Positions 19,155 through 28,182 of a DNA stretch of 64,000 nt are shown piece by piece. Within the stretch, counting starts at the first letter, position 1, and each line of letters starts with the position of its first letter. This stretch comes from Phocaeicola sp. (GTDB lineage Bacteria > Bacteroidota > Bacteroidia > Bacteroidales > Bacteroidaceae), in assembly GCA_029257865.1 (NCBI GenBank), contig JARIAN010000119.1:45929-109928 (forward strand), written 5' to 3'. The notes below the pieces were generated by a model, which was given only the letters and a program-made list of their open reading frames with translations, did no database searches and was not told the DNA's origin. A program made the position numbers and the translations under genes.

Positions 19155-20120
19155 ATGGGATTTTTTAGTTTTTTCTCGAAGGAAAAGAAAGAAACACTGG
19201 ACAAAGGGCTGTCTAAAACCAAAGAAAGTGTGTTTGGAAAGATTGCCCGAGCGGTAGCCGGTAAGTCAAAGGTGGACGATGAAGTGTTGGACAACCTGGA
19301 AGAGGTGCTTATTACATCGGATGTAGGTGTGGAAACGACGCTGAATATTATCAAACGTATCGAAAAGCGTGTGGCAAAGGATAAATATGTAAACACACAG
19401 GAATTAAACAATATCTTGCGTGAAGAAATTGCTGCTTTGCTGACTGAAAACAACACTGTTGACGCGGACGATTTCAGTGTGCCAGAACAAAAGAACCCCT
19501 ATGTGATTATGGTAGTGGGGGTAAACGGAGTAGGGAAGACAACTACTATCGGTAAACTTGCCTATCAGTTCAAGAAAGCGGGAAAGAAAGTTTATTTGGG
19601 TGCTGCAGATACCTTCCGTGCCGCCGCTGTGGAGCAGCTGGTTATTTGGGGGGAAAGAGTTGATGTGCCTGTTGTGAAACAGAAAATGGGCTCAGATCCT
19701 GCTTCTGTGGCTTTCGATACGCTTAGTTCTGCTGTTGCCAACAATGCGGATGTGGTTATTATTGACACTGCCGGACGTCTGCATAATAAAGTGGGACTGA
19801 TGAACGAACTTACCAAAATCAAGAAGGTTATGCAGAAGGTTATTCCAGATGCCCCACATGAGATTTTGCTAGTGTTGGACGGTTCTACCGGACAAAATGC
19901 GTTTGAGCAGGCTAAGCAGTTTACGCTGGCCACTGAGGTAAATGCAATGGCTATAACCAAACTGGATGGTACTGCTAAAGGTGGTGTAGTTATCGGTATA
20001 TCAGACCAATTTAAAATTCCGGTAAAATATATCGGTTTAGGTGAAGGCATGGAGGACTTGCAGATTTTCCGTCGCCGTGAATTTGTTGATTCGTTATTTG
20101 GAGCCAATACAGATAAATGA
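19155..20120 (+). CDS. ftsY: Signal recognition particle receptor FtsY
   Basis: GTPase that docks SRP-ribosome complexes at the membrane for co-translational insertion. The 321-residue protein has a short N-terminal amphipathic segment (MGFFSFFSKEKKE), an N domain, and a G domain with GVNGVGKTTTIGKLA, DTFRAAAVEQL, DTAGRLHN, TKLDGTAKGG and the closing GLGEGMEDLQIF. The long acidic A domain of E. coli FtsY is missing, as in many other bacteria. Its stop overlaps the rimO start by four bases. Confidence 0.97.
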   Translation: MGFFSFFSKEKKETLDKGLSKTKESVFGKIARAVAGKSKVDDEVLDNLEEVLITSDVGVETTLNIIKRIEKRVAKDKYVNTQELNNILREEIAALLTENNTVDADDFSVPEQKNPYVIMVVGVNGVGKTTTIGKLAYQFKKAGKKVYLGAADTFRAAAVEQLVIWGERVDVPVVKQKMGSDPASVAFDTLSSAVANNADVVIIDTAGRLHNKVGLMNELTKIKKVMQKVIPDAPHEILLVLDGSTGQNAFEQAKQFTLATEVNAMAITKLDGTAKGGVVIGISDQFKIPVKYIGLGEGMEDLQIFRRREFVDSLFGANTDK

Positions 20121-21415
20121 GAAAAAATACAATAGATATTATCACTTTGGGCTGCTCAAAGAATCTGGTGGATTCAGAGAAGTTGATGAAGCAGCTTGAA
20201 GAGAATGGTTATAAAGTAACTCATGATAGCGAAAACCCTCAAGGGGAAATTGCTGTCATCAATACATGTGGGTTTATAGGAGATGCTAAAGAGGAATCTA
20301 TCAATATGATTCTGGAGTTTTGTCAGGCTAAAGAAGAAGGCAGACTCAAGAAACTGTATGTGATGGGATGCCTTTCGGAAAGATACCTGAAAGATCTGCA
20401 AATGGAAATTCCTCAGGTAGACAAATTTTACGGCAAGTTCAACTGGAATGAACTGCTGGATGATTTGGGTAAGACTTTTCATCCGGAATTTGCAATAGAG
20501 CGCCATCTTACTACTCCTAAACATTATGCTTTCCTGAAAATTTCGGAAGGATGTGACCGTAAATGTTCATATTGTGCCATTCCTATTATCACTGGGAAAC
20601 ATCATTCCAGACCTATGGAGGAAATCTTGGATGAAGTGCGCCTGCTTGTCTCGCAAGGGGTGAAAGAGTTTCAGGTGATAGCACAGGAGTTGACTTATTA
20701 CGGTGTAGACCTTTACAAGAAACAGATGCTTCCGCAGCTTATTGAAGAGATGGCACAGATACCGGGTGTGAAATGGATTCGCCTGCATTATGCTTATCCT
20801 GCCCATTTTCCAAAAGATTTGTTCCGCGTGATGAGAGAATATGACAATGTATGTAAGTATATGGATATTGCTCTTCAGCATATCAGCAATAACATGTTGA
20901 AACTGATGCGCCGTAATGTGACCAAAGAAGATACTTACGAACTGATTCGCCAGTTTAGAACGGAAGTCCCAGGCATTCATTTGCGTACAACTCTGATGGT
21001 GGGGCATCCGGGGGAAACAGAACAGGACTTTGAGGAACTGAAGGATTTTGTACGCCATGCCAGATTTGACCGAATGGGAGCTTTTGCTTATTCGGAAGAG
21101 GAAGGTACCTATTCGGCAAAGCACTATAAAGACGAGATTTCTCAGGAAGTCAAACAGGTCCGTTTGGATGAATTGATGGCTATCCAACAGGAAATATCTT
21201 TTGAACTGAGTCATGCTAAAATCGGTCAGGAAATGACGGTTATTATTGACCGGAAAGAAGGAGAATACTATATTGGCCGAACTGAATTTGACTCTCCGGA
21301 AGTTGACCCGGAAGTATTGATAAAAACAGACGGAAAAATATTGAGAATCGGTTCTTTCCATCGTGTAAAAATATACGATGCGGATGATTTCGATTTGTAC
21401 GCAGATTTAGTATGA
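20117..21415 (+). CDS. rimO: Ribosomal protein uS12 methylthiotransferase RimO
   Basis: Radical SAM enzyme that adds a methylthio group to an aspartate of ribosomal protein uS12. The 432-residue protein has the N-terminal UPF0004 domain with its three cluster cysteines (in LGCSKNLVDSEK, NTCGFI and GCLSERY), the radical SAM motif GCDRKCSYCAIP, and a C-terminal TRAM domain (about 365-432). It overlaps ftsY by four bases and the next HU-like gene by four bases, so the genes are translationally coupled. Confidence 0.96.
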   Translation: MRKNTIDIITLGCSKNLVDSEKLMKQLEENGYKVTHDSENPQGEIAVINTCGFIGDAKEESINMILEFCQAKEEGRLKKLYVMGCLSERYLKDLQMEIPQVDKFYGKFNWNELLDDLGKTFHPEFAIERHLTTPKHYAFLKISEGCDRKCSYCAIPIITGKHHSRPMEEILDEVRLLVSQGVKEFQVIAQELTYYGVDLYKKQMLPQLIEEMAQIPGVKWIRLHYAYPAHFPKDLFRVMREYDNVCKYMDIALQHISNNMLKLMRRNVTKEDTYELIRQFRTEVPGIHLRTTLMVGHPGETEQDFEELKDFVRHARFDRMGAFAYSEEEGTYSAKHYKDEISQEVKQVRLDELMAIQQEISFELSHAKIGQEMTVIIDRKEGEYYIGRTEFDSPEVDPEVLIKTDGKILRIGSFHRVKIYDADDFDLYADLV

Positions 21416-21702
21416 ACAATAAGGAACTGATAAGCGAACTTGCTTACCGGTTGGGCTACACTCATAAGGATGCAGCCCAACTGGTTACTTCGATGGTTCA
21501 TTTCATGGAAGAGGAACTGCAAAAGGACAAGGTGCTGGATTTTGAAGATTTTGGAACGTTTGAAGTGAAAAAGAAAATGGAACGTATCATGGTAAATCCA
21601 GCCACTAAACAGCGCTTGTTGCTTCCTCCAAAATTGGTATTGAACTTTCGTCCGGATAGAGCCTTGAAGGAAAAATTTAAAAAGACGGTGGATGATGAAT
21701 GA
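21412..21702 (+). CDS. HU/IHF-family DNA-binding protein
   Basis: 96-residue nucleoid-associated protein. The beginning MNNKELISELAYRLGYTHKDA and the segment FEDFGTFEVKKK...MVNPATKQRLLLPPKLVLNFRPD follow the HU/IHF fold, with the arm region around NPATKQR. It overlaps rimO by four bases and the following HU-LysM gene by eleven. The pair suggests a heterodimer or paralogous duplication. Confidence 0.9.
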   Translation: MNNKELISELAYRLGYTHKDAAQLVTSMVHFMEEELQKDKVLDFEDFGTFEVKKKMERIMVNPATKQRLLLPPKLVLNFRPDRALKEKFKKTVDDE

Positions 21703-22789
21703 AAAACTGACAATGAAGCAATTGGCAGATTTCCTTGCCGAGGAACATGAAATGAAAGCGGAAGATGCAACCGCTTTTGTGGAAATGTTTTTCAAGGTAA
21801 TGAAGGATGCATTGGAAACCGATAAATATGTCAAGGTCAAGGGGATGGGAACTTTCAAGCTTATCGGTTCTGAGAACCGTGAGGGGAATGTACGTATTAC
21901 TTTTACACCCGATACTTCGATGAGGGAGGGGATAAACAAACCTTTTGCTCATTTTGAATCGGTGGTGCTAGGAGAGGATACGCATTTTGATGATATGAAA
22001 GAGGAGGAAGGGTTCACGGATTTAAATGAGGTGGAAGAGGACTTGGAGCCCGAAACGGAGACGGAAACTGTTTCTGTCATGAACTCATTGGAGGAATCCG
22101 ACACCGCGCTCTCAGAGGCTGAAAACGGTGAGAATGGGGATGGGGAATCTCAACTTGATAATTCTGTGGAAAATATAACAGACAAGAAAACATTAAAGTT
22201 TGAGGAAAATGAAAAAATAGACAATCCAGCTATGGTTGTGGAACCGTCGGAATCTAAACCTTCTTTCAGGAAAAGTTTTCCTTGGTGCATGTTGTCCTCT
22301 ATCCTTTTGATTGGAGTGTTTATTGGAGGCATGATGGTTTGGAGTTTTCTTGCCAATAAACGTTATGTTACGGAGAGTATTTTAGACAGTTTGATGTATA
22401 GGCATGTGCAAGAAGCAATTGTGCTGTCCCCTCCACCAATGGCCGATTCTATGAGTTCGAAACAAACTCTACTTCCTGTTGATGCCACTTTACATCTCCA
22501 AGACTCCATTGTATCAACAGTTCAGAAATCTTCAACTAAAGAGACAACTGCTCCTGCAAAGAAAGAGCGTCAAAGCCTTTCTGATACTTTGGAATATCAG
22601 ATTACCGGTACGCAGACTACTCATTCTATCCAATCTGGAGAAAATTTGGCTAGAGTAGCACAGAAATATTATGGGAATAGACGCTTGTGGCCTTATCTGG
22701 TGAAACACAATAAGAAAATTATCAAGAATGCAGATAACATCCCCGTTGGGATGGTTATTGAAATACCAGAATTGACACCTAAAAAATGA
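21692..22789 (+). CDS. HU-like domain fused to a transmembrane helix and a LysM domain
   Basis: 365 residues, overlapping the previous HU gene by eleven bases (ATG at 21692, or 21695). Residues 1-95 are an HU/IHF-like domain (KVKGMGTFKLIGS, VRITFTPDTSMREGINKP). Residues about 100-180 form an acidic linker. A hydrophobic segment (about 195-218) spans the membrane, and a C-terminal LysM domain (HSIQSGENLARVAQKYYGNRRLWPYLVKHNK, about 310-362) should sit in the periplasm. The layout would tether DNA on the inside to peptidoglycan on the outside; this function is inferred. Confidence 0.85.
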   Translation: MMNEKLTMKQLADFLAEEHEMKAEDATAFVEMFFKVMKDALETDKYVKVKGMGTFKLIGSENREGNVRITFTPDTSMREGINKPFAHFESVVLGEDTHFDDMKEEEGFTDLNEVEEDLEPETETETVSVMNSLEESDTALSEAENGENGDGESQLDNSVENITDKKTLKFEENEKIDNPAMVVEPSESKPSFRKSFPWCMLSSILLIGVFIGGMMVWSFLANKRYVTESILDSLMYRHVQEAIVLSPPPMADSMSSKQTLLPVDATLHLQDSIVSTVQKSSTKETTAPAKKERQSLSDTLEYQITGTQTTHSIQSGENLARVAQKYYGNRRLWPYLVKHNKKIIKNADNIPVGMVIEIPELTPKK

Positions 22790-22858
22790 CGATAAACACT
22801 AGAAGAGCGTTTTGATAATTGATTTTAAACATCTTTAGTCTTTATCCAAAGGAAACTT

Positions 22859-22899
22859 AGAAAGCAGCTAGTTTTTTTTAATAAAAATTAGTTGCTTTC
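22859..22899 (+). terminator. Hairpin after the ftsY-rimO-HU operon
   Basis: GAAAGCAGCTA (about 22859-22869) can pair, with one G-T, with TAGTTGCTTTC (about 22889-22899). A T run sits within the loop side rather than after the stem, so terminator strength is uncertain. Confidence 0.5.
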
Positions 22900-22922
22900 G
22901 TTAATATTATGGTGTACTTTTG
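22891..22922 (+). promoter_or_regulatory. Promoter of the moxR-bat operon
   Basis: GTTG (22891-22894), a 20-base spacer and TACTTTTG (22915-22922) fit the Bacteroides consensus with one mismatch. The leader to the moxR ATG would be about 60 bases. Confidence 0.5.
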
Positions 22923-22991
22923 GATGCAAGATTCAAGCCAGAGACAGGCTTGGCAAATATTATGTATTTAACACATTAAAATGAAATAATT

Positions 22992-23987
22992 ATGGCTGAA
23001 GCTATAGACATTCGTGAATTAAACGAACGAATAGAACGTCAGAGTGCGTTCGTTACAAATTTGATGACCGGAATGGATCAGGTTATCGTTGGTCAGAAAC
23101 ACTTGGTAGAATCATTGCTTATCGGGCTCTTGGCAGATGGTCACATCTTGCTGGAAGGTGTTCCGGGATTGGCGAAGACTTTGGCTATTAAAACAATGGC
23201 CTCTCTTATTGATTCAAAATATAGCCGTATTCAGTTTACTCCCGACTTGCTCCCTGCCGACGTAATCGGTACTATGATTTATAGTCAGAAAGATGAGAGT
23301 TTTATAGCCAAGAAAGGACCAATCTTCGCCAATTTTGTTTTGGCAGATGAAATCAACCGTGCTCCGGCTAAAGTGCAGAGTGCCTTACTGGAAGCAATGC
23401 AGGAGCGTCAGGTTACTTTGAGCAAGGAAACCTTTCCATTGCCTAAACCATTCTTGGTAATGGCTACTCAGAATCCGGTAGAACAAGAAGGTACTTATCC
23501 ATTACCTGAAGCACAGGTTGACCGTTTTATGCTGAAGGTTATCATTGATTATCCAAAACTGGAAGAGGAAAAGAAAATTATCCGTCAGAATATCTCTGGC
23601 ATTAAGGTCGAAGTAAAGCCTTTGTTGAAAGCAGAAGATATCATTGAAGCCCGTAAGGTGGTATGCCAGGTTTATTTGGATGAGAAGATTGAACAGTATA
23701 TCGCAGATATTGTGTTTGCAACACGTTATCCGGATAAATATGATTTGAAGGAACTTAAAAGTTTAATCAGCTTCGGAGGATCTCCTCGTGCTTCTATTAA
23801 CTTGGCATTAGCTGCAAGAAGTTATGCATTTATCAAACGTCGTGGATATGTTATTCCGGAAGATGTACGTGCCGTAGCACATGATGTGTTGCGTCATCGT
23901 ATCGGACTTACTTATGAAGCAGAGGCTACAAACGTGACTTCGGATGAGATTGTAAGCAAGATTCTGAACAAGGTAGAAGTGCCTTGA
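22992..23987 (+). CDS. MoxR-family AAA+ ATPase
   Basis: 331-residue AAA+ ATPase that heads the bat cluster. Walker A is degenerate in the MoxR way (EGVPGLAKT, about 55-63), Walker B is FVLADEINRAPAKVQSALLEAMQE, and the sensor region ATQNPVEQEGTYPLPEAQVDRFM is characteristic. MoxR proteins act as chaperones that mature partners carrying VWA domains, and such partners follow directly (DUF58, BatA, BatB). Confidence 0.95.
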   Translation: MAEAIDIRELNERIERQSAFVTNLMTGMDQVIVGQKHLVESLLIGLLADGHILLEGVPGLAKTLAIKTMASLIDSKYSRIQFTPDLLPADVIGTMIYSQKDESFIAKKGPIFANFVLADEINRAPAKVQSALLEAMQERQVTLSKETFPLPKPFLVMATQNPVEQEGTYPLPEAQVDRFMLKVIIDYPKLEEEKKIIRQNISGIKVEVKPLLKAEDIIEARKVVCQVYLDEKIEQYIADIVFATRYPDKYDLKELKSLISFGGSPRASINLALAARSYAFIKRRGYVIPEDVRAVAHDVLRHRIGLTYEAEATNVTSDEIVSKILNKVEVP

Positions 23988-24136
23988 TAGTAGGATATTT
24001 TTTGTTTTCGGTGTCTGCATTGCAGTTTGATTGTAATGTGGGCACATTGTAAGTATATATGCCTGAATAAAATTCAGGCGGATATTATCGTTTAGGTTTT
24101 CAATAACTTAAGCCAAATCAATATCAAAAATCAGGA

Positions 24137-25006
24137 ATGGAAACAAGTGAATTATTAAAACGAGTTCGTCAGATAGAGATTAAGACACGCGGACTGTCCA
24201 GCAATATTTTTGCAGGACAGTATCATTCTGCCTTCAAGGGGCGTGGTATGGCTTTTTCGGAAGTGCGTGAATATCAGTATGGCGATGACGTGCGCGATAT
24301 AGACTGGAATGTAACTGCTCGCTTCGACAAGCCTTTTATCAAGGTTTTTGAGGAGGAACGAGAACTGACGGTCATGTTGTTGGTGGATGTTTCTAATAGC
24401 TTGGATTTTGGTACTGTGGTACAGACGAAGAAGAATATGCTGACTGAAATAGCCGCTACATTGGCATTTTCTGCTATACAGAACAATGACAAGATTGGGG
24501 TGATATTTTTTTCAGACCGGATAGAGAAATTCATTCCTCCTAAGAAAGGAAGGAAACACATCTTGTATATCATACGAGAATTGATTGACTTTCAGCCGGA
24601 AAGTACACGTACCAATTTGCAGTGTGCAATAGAATATCTTACTAATGTAATTAAAAAACGATGTACTGCCTTTATGTTAAGCGACTTTATAGATGAGAGC
24701 AATTTCCAAAATGCACTAACTATAGCTAATAGAAAACATGATGTGGTGGCTGTGCAGGTTTATGACAAAAGGTTGGAGGAATTGCCCGATGTAGGGCTAA
24801 TGAAGGTTCGTGATGCAGAAACCGGTCATGAACAATGGATTGACACTTCATCGAAAACCTTGCGAAATGCACATCATGCCTGGTGGATGGAGCGGCGAAA
24901 AAAGTTGAATGAGATATTTACTCATTCTAATGTAGATGCCGTTTCTGTAAGAACCGACCAGGATTATGTAAAGGCCTTGCTGAACTTATTTGCCAAACGA
25001 AACTGA
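24137..25006 (+). CDS. DUF58 domain protein of the bat cluster
   Basis: 289 residues with the DUF58 motif YQYGDDVRDIDWNVTARFDKPFIK (about 47-70) followed by a VWA-like region starting LLVDVSNSLDFG, which keeps a DxSxS MIDAS-type motif. No signal peptide or membrane helix is visible, so it is cytosolic, and it is a likely MoxR partner. It starts about 150 bases after moxR. Confidence 0.92.
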   Translation: METSELLKRVRQIEIKTRGLSSNIFAGQYHSAFKGRGMAFSEVREYQYGDDVRDIDWNVTARFDKPFIKVFEEERELTVMLLVDVSNSLDFGTVVQTKKNMLTEIAATLAFSAIQNNDKIGVIFFSDRIEKFIPPKKGRKHILYIIRELIDFQPESTRTNLQCAIEYLTNVIKKRCTAFMLSDFIDESNFQNALTIANRKHDVVAVQVYDKRLEELPDVGLMKVRDAETGHEQWIDTSSKTLRNAHHAWWMERRKKLNEIFTHSNVDAVSVRTDQDYVKALLNLFAKRN

Positions 25007-25017
25007 AAGACAGGATT

Positions 25018-26124
25018 ATGAATTATTCTTTTTTATATAATGGAAAAAAGCTTCTGAAAACTGTTGGCTGCAGTTTCCTGCTGTTGGCTGCATCAACTTA
25101 TGATGCACAGGCTCAGGTAACGGTAGAAGCCAGTATCGATTCGCTGCAGCTGCTTATTGGCGAGCAGGCAAAGGTGAAACTGGAAGTAAGCATGGAAGCC
25201 GGACAAAAACTGCAATTGCCTTTCATGAAAGACACTTTAGTGAAGGGGGTGGAAATATTGGATATTGCCAAGCCTGATACACAGTTGCTAAACGACAACA
25301 AGCGATGGCTCATTTCTCAAGAATATACTATAACTTCTTTTGACTCGGCATTGTATTATCTGCCGCCAATGGAAGTTCTGGTAGATAACGAGTCTTACCG
25401 TTCTAAGGCTTTGGCATTGAAGGTGTATTCAATTCCTGTAGACACTTTGCATCCTGACCAATTTTGTGGCCCCAAAGACATTAGAGAAGTTCCTGTCATC
25501 TGGGAGGATGTAGCTCCGCTTACTTATGCTTTCTTGGCGATGTTGGTATTGGGCGGTCTGGCTGTGTTCTTTATTATCCGTTATCGCGACAATAAGCCGA
25601 TTATTCGAATCGTGAAGATAGAACCTAAGCTGCCGCCTCATCAAACAGCAATGAAGAAGATAGAAGAAATAAAGGCTGATAAACAGATTCAGCGGGAAAA
25701 TCCAAAATTGTATTATACAGAACTGACAGATGTGATTCGTTTGTATATAAAAGAACGATTTGGGTTTAACGCACTGGAAATGACTTCTTCAGAAATCATT
25801 GACGAACTACTGCACGTGAAAGACAAAGAGTCTATCAGTGACTTAAAACTTCTATTTGAAATAGCCGACTTGGTAAAATTTGCCAAACATTCGCCACTGA
25901 TGAATGAGAATGACATGAATCTGGTAAATGCCGTTGATTTTATCAATGAAACAAAGATTGAAGAAGACCCGAATTCTCAAAAAGAGCCGACTGAAATAAG
26001 GGTAGAAGAAAAACGTTCAAAACAAGGCCGAATCATGTTGATGTGCAGTATTGCTATAACAACGGTGGCTACTTTGGGTGCTTTATTCATGGTGGTTAGA
26101 TACATCATCAATCTCTTCTTTTAA
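25018..26124 (+). CDS. Bat-cluster membrane protein of unknown function
   Basis: 368 residues located between the DUF58 gene and batA, 11 and 9 bases away. It has an N-terminal signal-like segment ending in ASTYDAQAQ, an extracytoplasmic beta-rich region resembling the start of BatD-type proteins (about 30-165), a membrane helix (about 173-193), a cytosolic region (about 200-330) and a C-terminal helix (about 342-364). I assign it to the cluster by position and topology, not by a named family. Confidence 0.8.
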   Translation: MNYSFLYNGKKLLKTVGCSFLLLAASTYDAQAQVTVEASIDSLQLLIGEQAKVKLEVSMEAGQKLQLPFMKDTLVKGVEILDIAKPDTQLLNDNKRWLISQEYTITSFDSALYYLPPMEVLVDNESYRSKALALKVYSIPVDTLHPDQFCGPKDIREVPVIWEDVAPLTYAFLAMLVLGGLAVFFIIRYRDNKPIIRIVKIEPKLPPHQTAMKKIEEIKADKQIQRENPKLYYTELTDVIRLYIKERFGFNALEMTSSEIIDELLHVKDKESISDLKLLFEIADLVKFAKHSPLMNENDMNLVNAVDFINETKIEEDPNSQKEPTEIRVEEKRSKQGRIMLMCSIAITTVATLGALFMVVRYIINLFF

Positions 26125-26133
26125 TTTAAACAT

Positions 26134-27141
26134 GTGAGGACTATGATTTTTGCAAATATTGAATATCTGTTTTTACTGCTTTTCCTGATACCGTACATTG
26201 CATGGTATTTTGTAAGAAGGAAAAAAACAGAACCTACATTGCAGGTATCCACTACGCGGATGTATATGCAAATGCCTAAAAATTGGAAGATATATCTGCT
26301 TCATGCTCCGTTTTTGCTGCGTGTAACGGCATTTGTCATGATAGTATTGGTATTGGCGCGACCGCAAACAACGGATAACTGGCAGAATACCGAAATAGAG
26401 GGTATTGATATCATGTTGGCAGTGGATGTTTCTACCAGTATGCTGGCAGAAGATTTGAAACCAAATCGATTGGAAGCGGCCAAAATGGTTGCATCGGAGT
26501 TTATCAACGGACGTCCGAATGATAATATCGGTCTGACAATCTTTGCAGGAGAGGCATTTACACAGTGCCCGCTGACAGTAGATCATTCTGTCTTATTAAA
26601 TCTTTTTCATAGCATTAAGGGAGATATCGCACAAAAAGGTCTGATAGAAGATGGTACGGCTATCGGTATGGGATTGGCTAATGCTATAAGCCGCTTGAAA
26701 GATAGCAAGGCTAAATCGAAGGTGGTTATCTTGCTTACTGACGGTGTAAATAATCGTGGAGACATTTCACCATTGATGGCTGCTGATATAGCTAAAGAGT
26801 TTGGAATACGTGTTTATACGATTGGGGTCGGTACTAACGGCACTGCTCCTTATCCAATCTCTACCTATGCAGGAGTGCAATATATCCAGACCCCTGTGGA
26901 AATTGATGAGCAGACACTGACTCAAATTTCTTCTACTACCAACGGGAATTATTTCCGTGCAACCAGCAATTCTAAATTGGAAGAAGTGTATAAGGAAATA
27001 GATAAGTTGGAAAAAACTAAATTGAATGTGAAAGAATTTAGTAAACGCGAAGAAGCCTTTGCCATATTCGGTTTGATTGCTTTCTTCTGTGTTTTGCTGG
27101 AAATGCTTTTACGCAATACAATTTTAAAGAAAATACCTTAA
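26134..27141 (+). CDS. batA: BatA, VWA-domain membrane protein
   Basis: 335 residues with two N-terminal membrane segments (about 7-26 and 54-74), a VWA domain bearing the MIDAS motif DVSTSM (about 95-100) and a C-terminal helix (about 307-327). The Bat proteins were named for aerotolerance in Bacteroides fragilis and related organisms and are thought to form a membrane complex facing the periplasm; the molecular activity is unknown. Confidence 0.92.
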   Translation: MRTMIFANIEYLFLLLFLIPYIAWYFVRRKKTEPTLQVSTTRMYMQMPKNWKIYLLHAPFLLRVTAFVMIVLVLARPQTTDNWQNTEIEGIDIMLAVDVSTSMLAEDLKPNRLEAAKMVASEFINGRPNDNIGLTIFAGEAFTQCPLTVDHSVLLNLFHSIKGDIAQKGLIEDGTAIGMGLANAISRLKDSKAKSKVVILLTDGVNNRGDISPLMAADIAKEFGIRVYTIGVGTNGTAPYPISTYAGVQYIQTPVEIDEQTLTQISSTTNGNYFRATSNSKLEEVYKEIDKLEKTKLNVKEFSKREEAFAIFGLIAFFCVLLEMLLRNTILKKIP

Positions 27142-27153
27142 AAACAAACAGTT

Positions 27154-28173
27154 ATGTTTAGATTTGGAGAACCAATCTATTTATATTTACTGCTGATTCT
27201 TCCGGCTGTTTTTGCCATTTATCTATATGGTAATTGGCGCAGAAGAAAGAGAATTCGCCAATATGGTGATCCGGAATTATTGGCACATCTTATGCCGGAT
27301 GTTTCAAAATATCGTCCGGATGTAAAGTTTTGGCTGACATTTGCAGCTCTGTACATGTTGATTTTCATGCTAGCACGCCCTCAGTTTGGGTCTAAAATGG
27401 AAACAGTGAAACGTAAAGGAGTAGAAACGGTGGTGGCGTTGGATATTTCAAATTCAATGCTGGCGGAAGATGTGAAACCAAGCCGTTTGGATAAATCAAA
27501 GAAATTGATTTCCAGGTTGGTGGAAACATTTAACAATGACAAGGTCGCTATGATTGTATTTGCTGGGGAGGCTTTTACTCAGTTGCCAATCACAAGTGAC
27601 TATATTTCAGCTAAAATGTTCTTGGAAACAATCAATCCGTCTCTGATTTCTACACAAGGAACCAATATACGTGAGGCTATCAACTTGGCAATGAAGAGTT
27701 TTACTCCAAATGAAGGTGTAGGACGTGCTATTGTCTTGATTACTGATGGTGAAAATCATGAAGGTGGTGCTGTAGAAGCAGCTCAAGAGGCGGCAAAGAA
27801 AGGAGTTAGGGTTTTTGTTATTGGTGTAGGTTCGCCAGATGGTTCTCCTATACCAATGGAAGGAAGCAATGACTTCCGCCGGGATAAAGATGGAAATGTG
27901 GTAGTAACACGTTTGAATGAGGATATGTGCCGTGAAATTGCAAAAGCTAGTAATGGTATGTATGTGCGTGCAGACAATACCAATAATGCTGAACGGGCAT
28001 TGAATGCCGAAATTGAAAAGTTGGCTAAGGCTGACGTGGAAACACAAGTGTTTACTGACTTTGATGAACAGTTTCAAGTGTTGGCTTGGCTTGCTTTGAT
28101 TTTACTGGCCATAGAACTGATGGTGCTGGAACGCAAGAACCCTTTGTTCAAGAATGTGAAACTTTTTAAATGA
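27154..28173 (+). CDS. batB: BatB, VWA-domain membrane protein
   Basis: 339 residues, paralogous to BatA, with the same plan: two N-terminal membrane helices, MIDAS motif DISNSM (about 97-102) and a C-terminal helix (about 305-325). The GEAFTQLPITSDY segment parallels GEAFTQCPLTVDH in BatA. It follows batA by 12 bases and precedes batC by 9. Confidence 0.92.
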   Translation: MFRFGEPIYLYLLLILPAVFAIYLYGNWRRRKRIRQYGDPELLAHLMPDVSKYRPDVKFWLTFAALYMLIFMLARPQFGSKMETVKRKGVETVVALDISNSMLAEDVKPSRLDKSKKLISRLVETFNNDKVAMIVFAGEAFTQLPITSDYISAKMFLETINPSLISTQGTNIREAINLAMKSFTPNEGVGRAIVLITDGENHEGGAVEAAQEAAKKGVRVFVIGVGSPDGSPIPMEGSNDFRRDKDGNVVVTRLNEDMCREIAKASNGMYVRADNTNNAERALNAEIEKLAKADVETQVFTDFDEQFQVLAWLALILLAIELMVLERKNPLFKNVKLFK

Positions 28174-28182
28174 ATTTATAGT

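Noticed and set aside
20567-21361. 264-residue minus-strand frame over rimO
   Set aside because: Antisense shadow of rimO, rich in Phe/His/Gln with no motif; rimO has all its signature residues.
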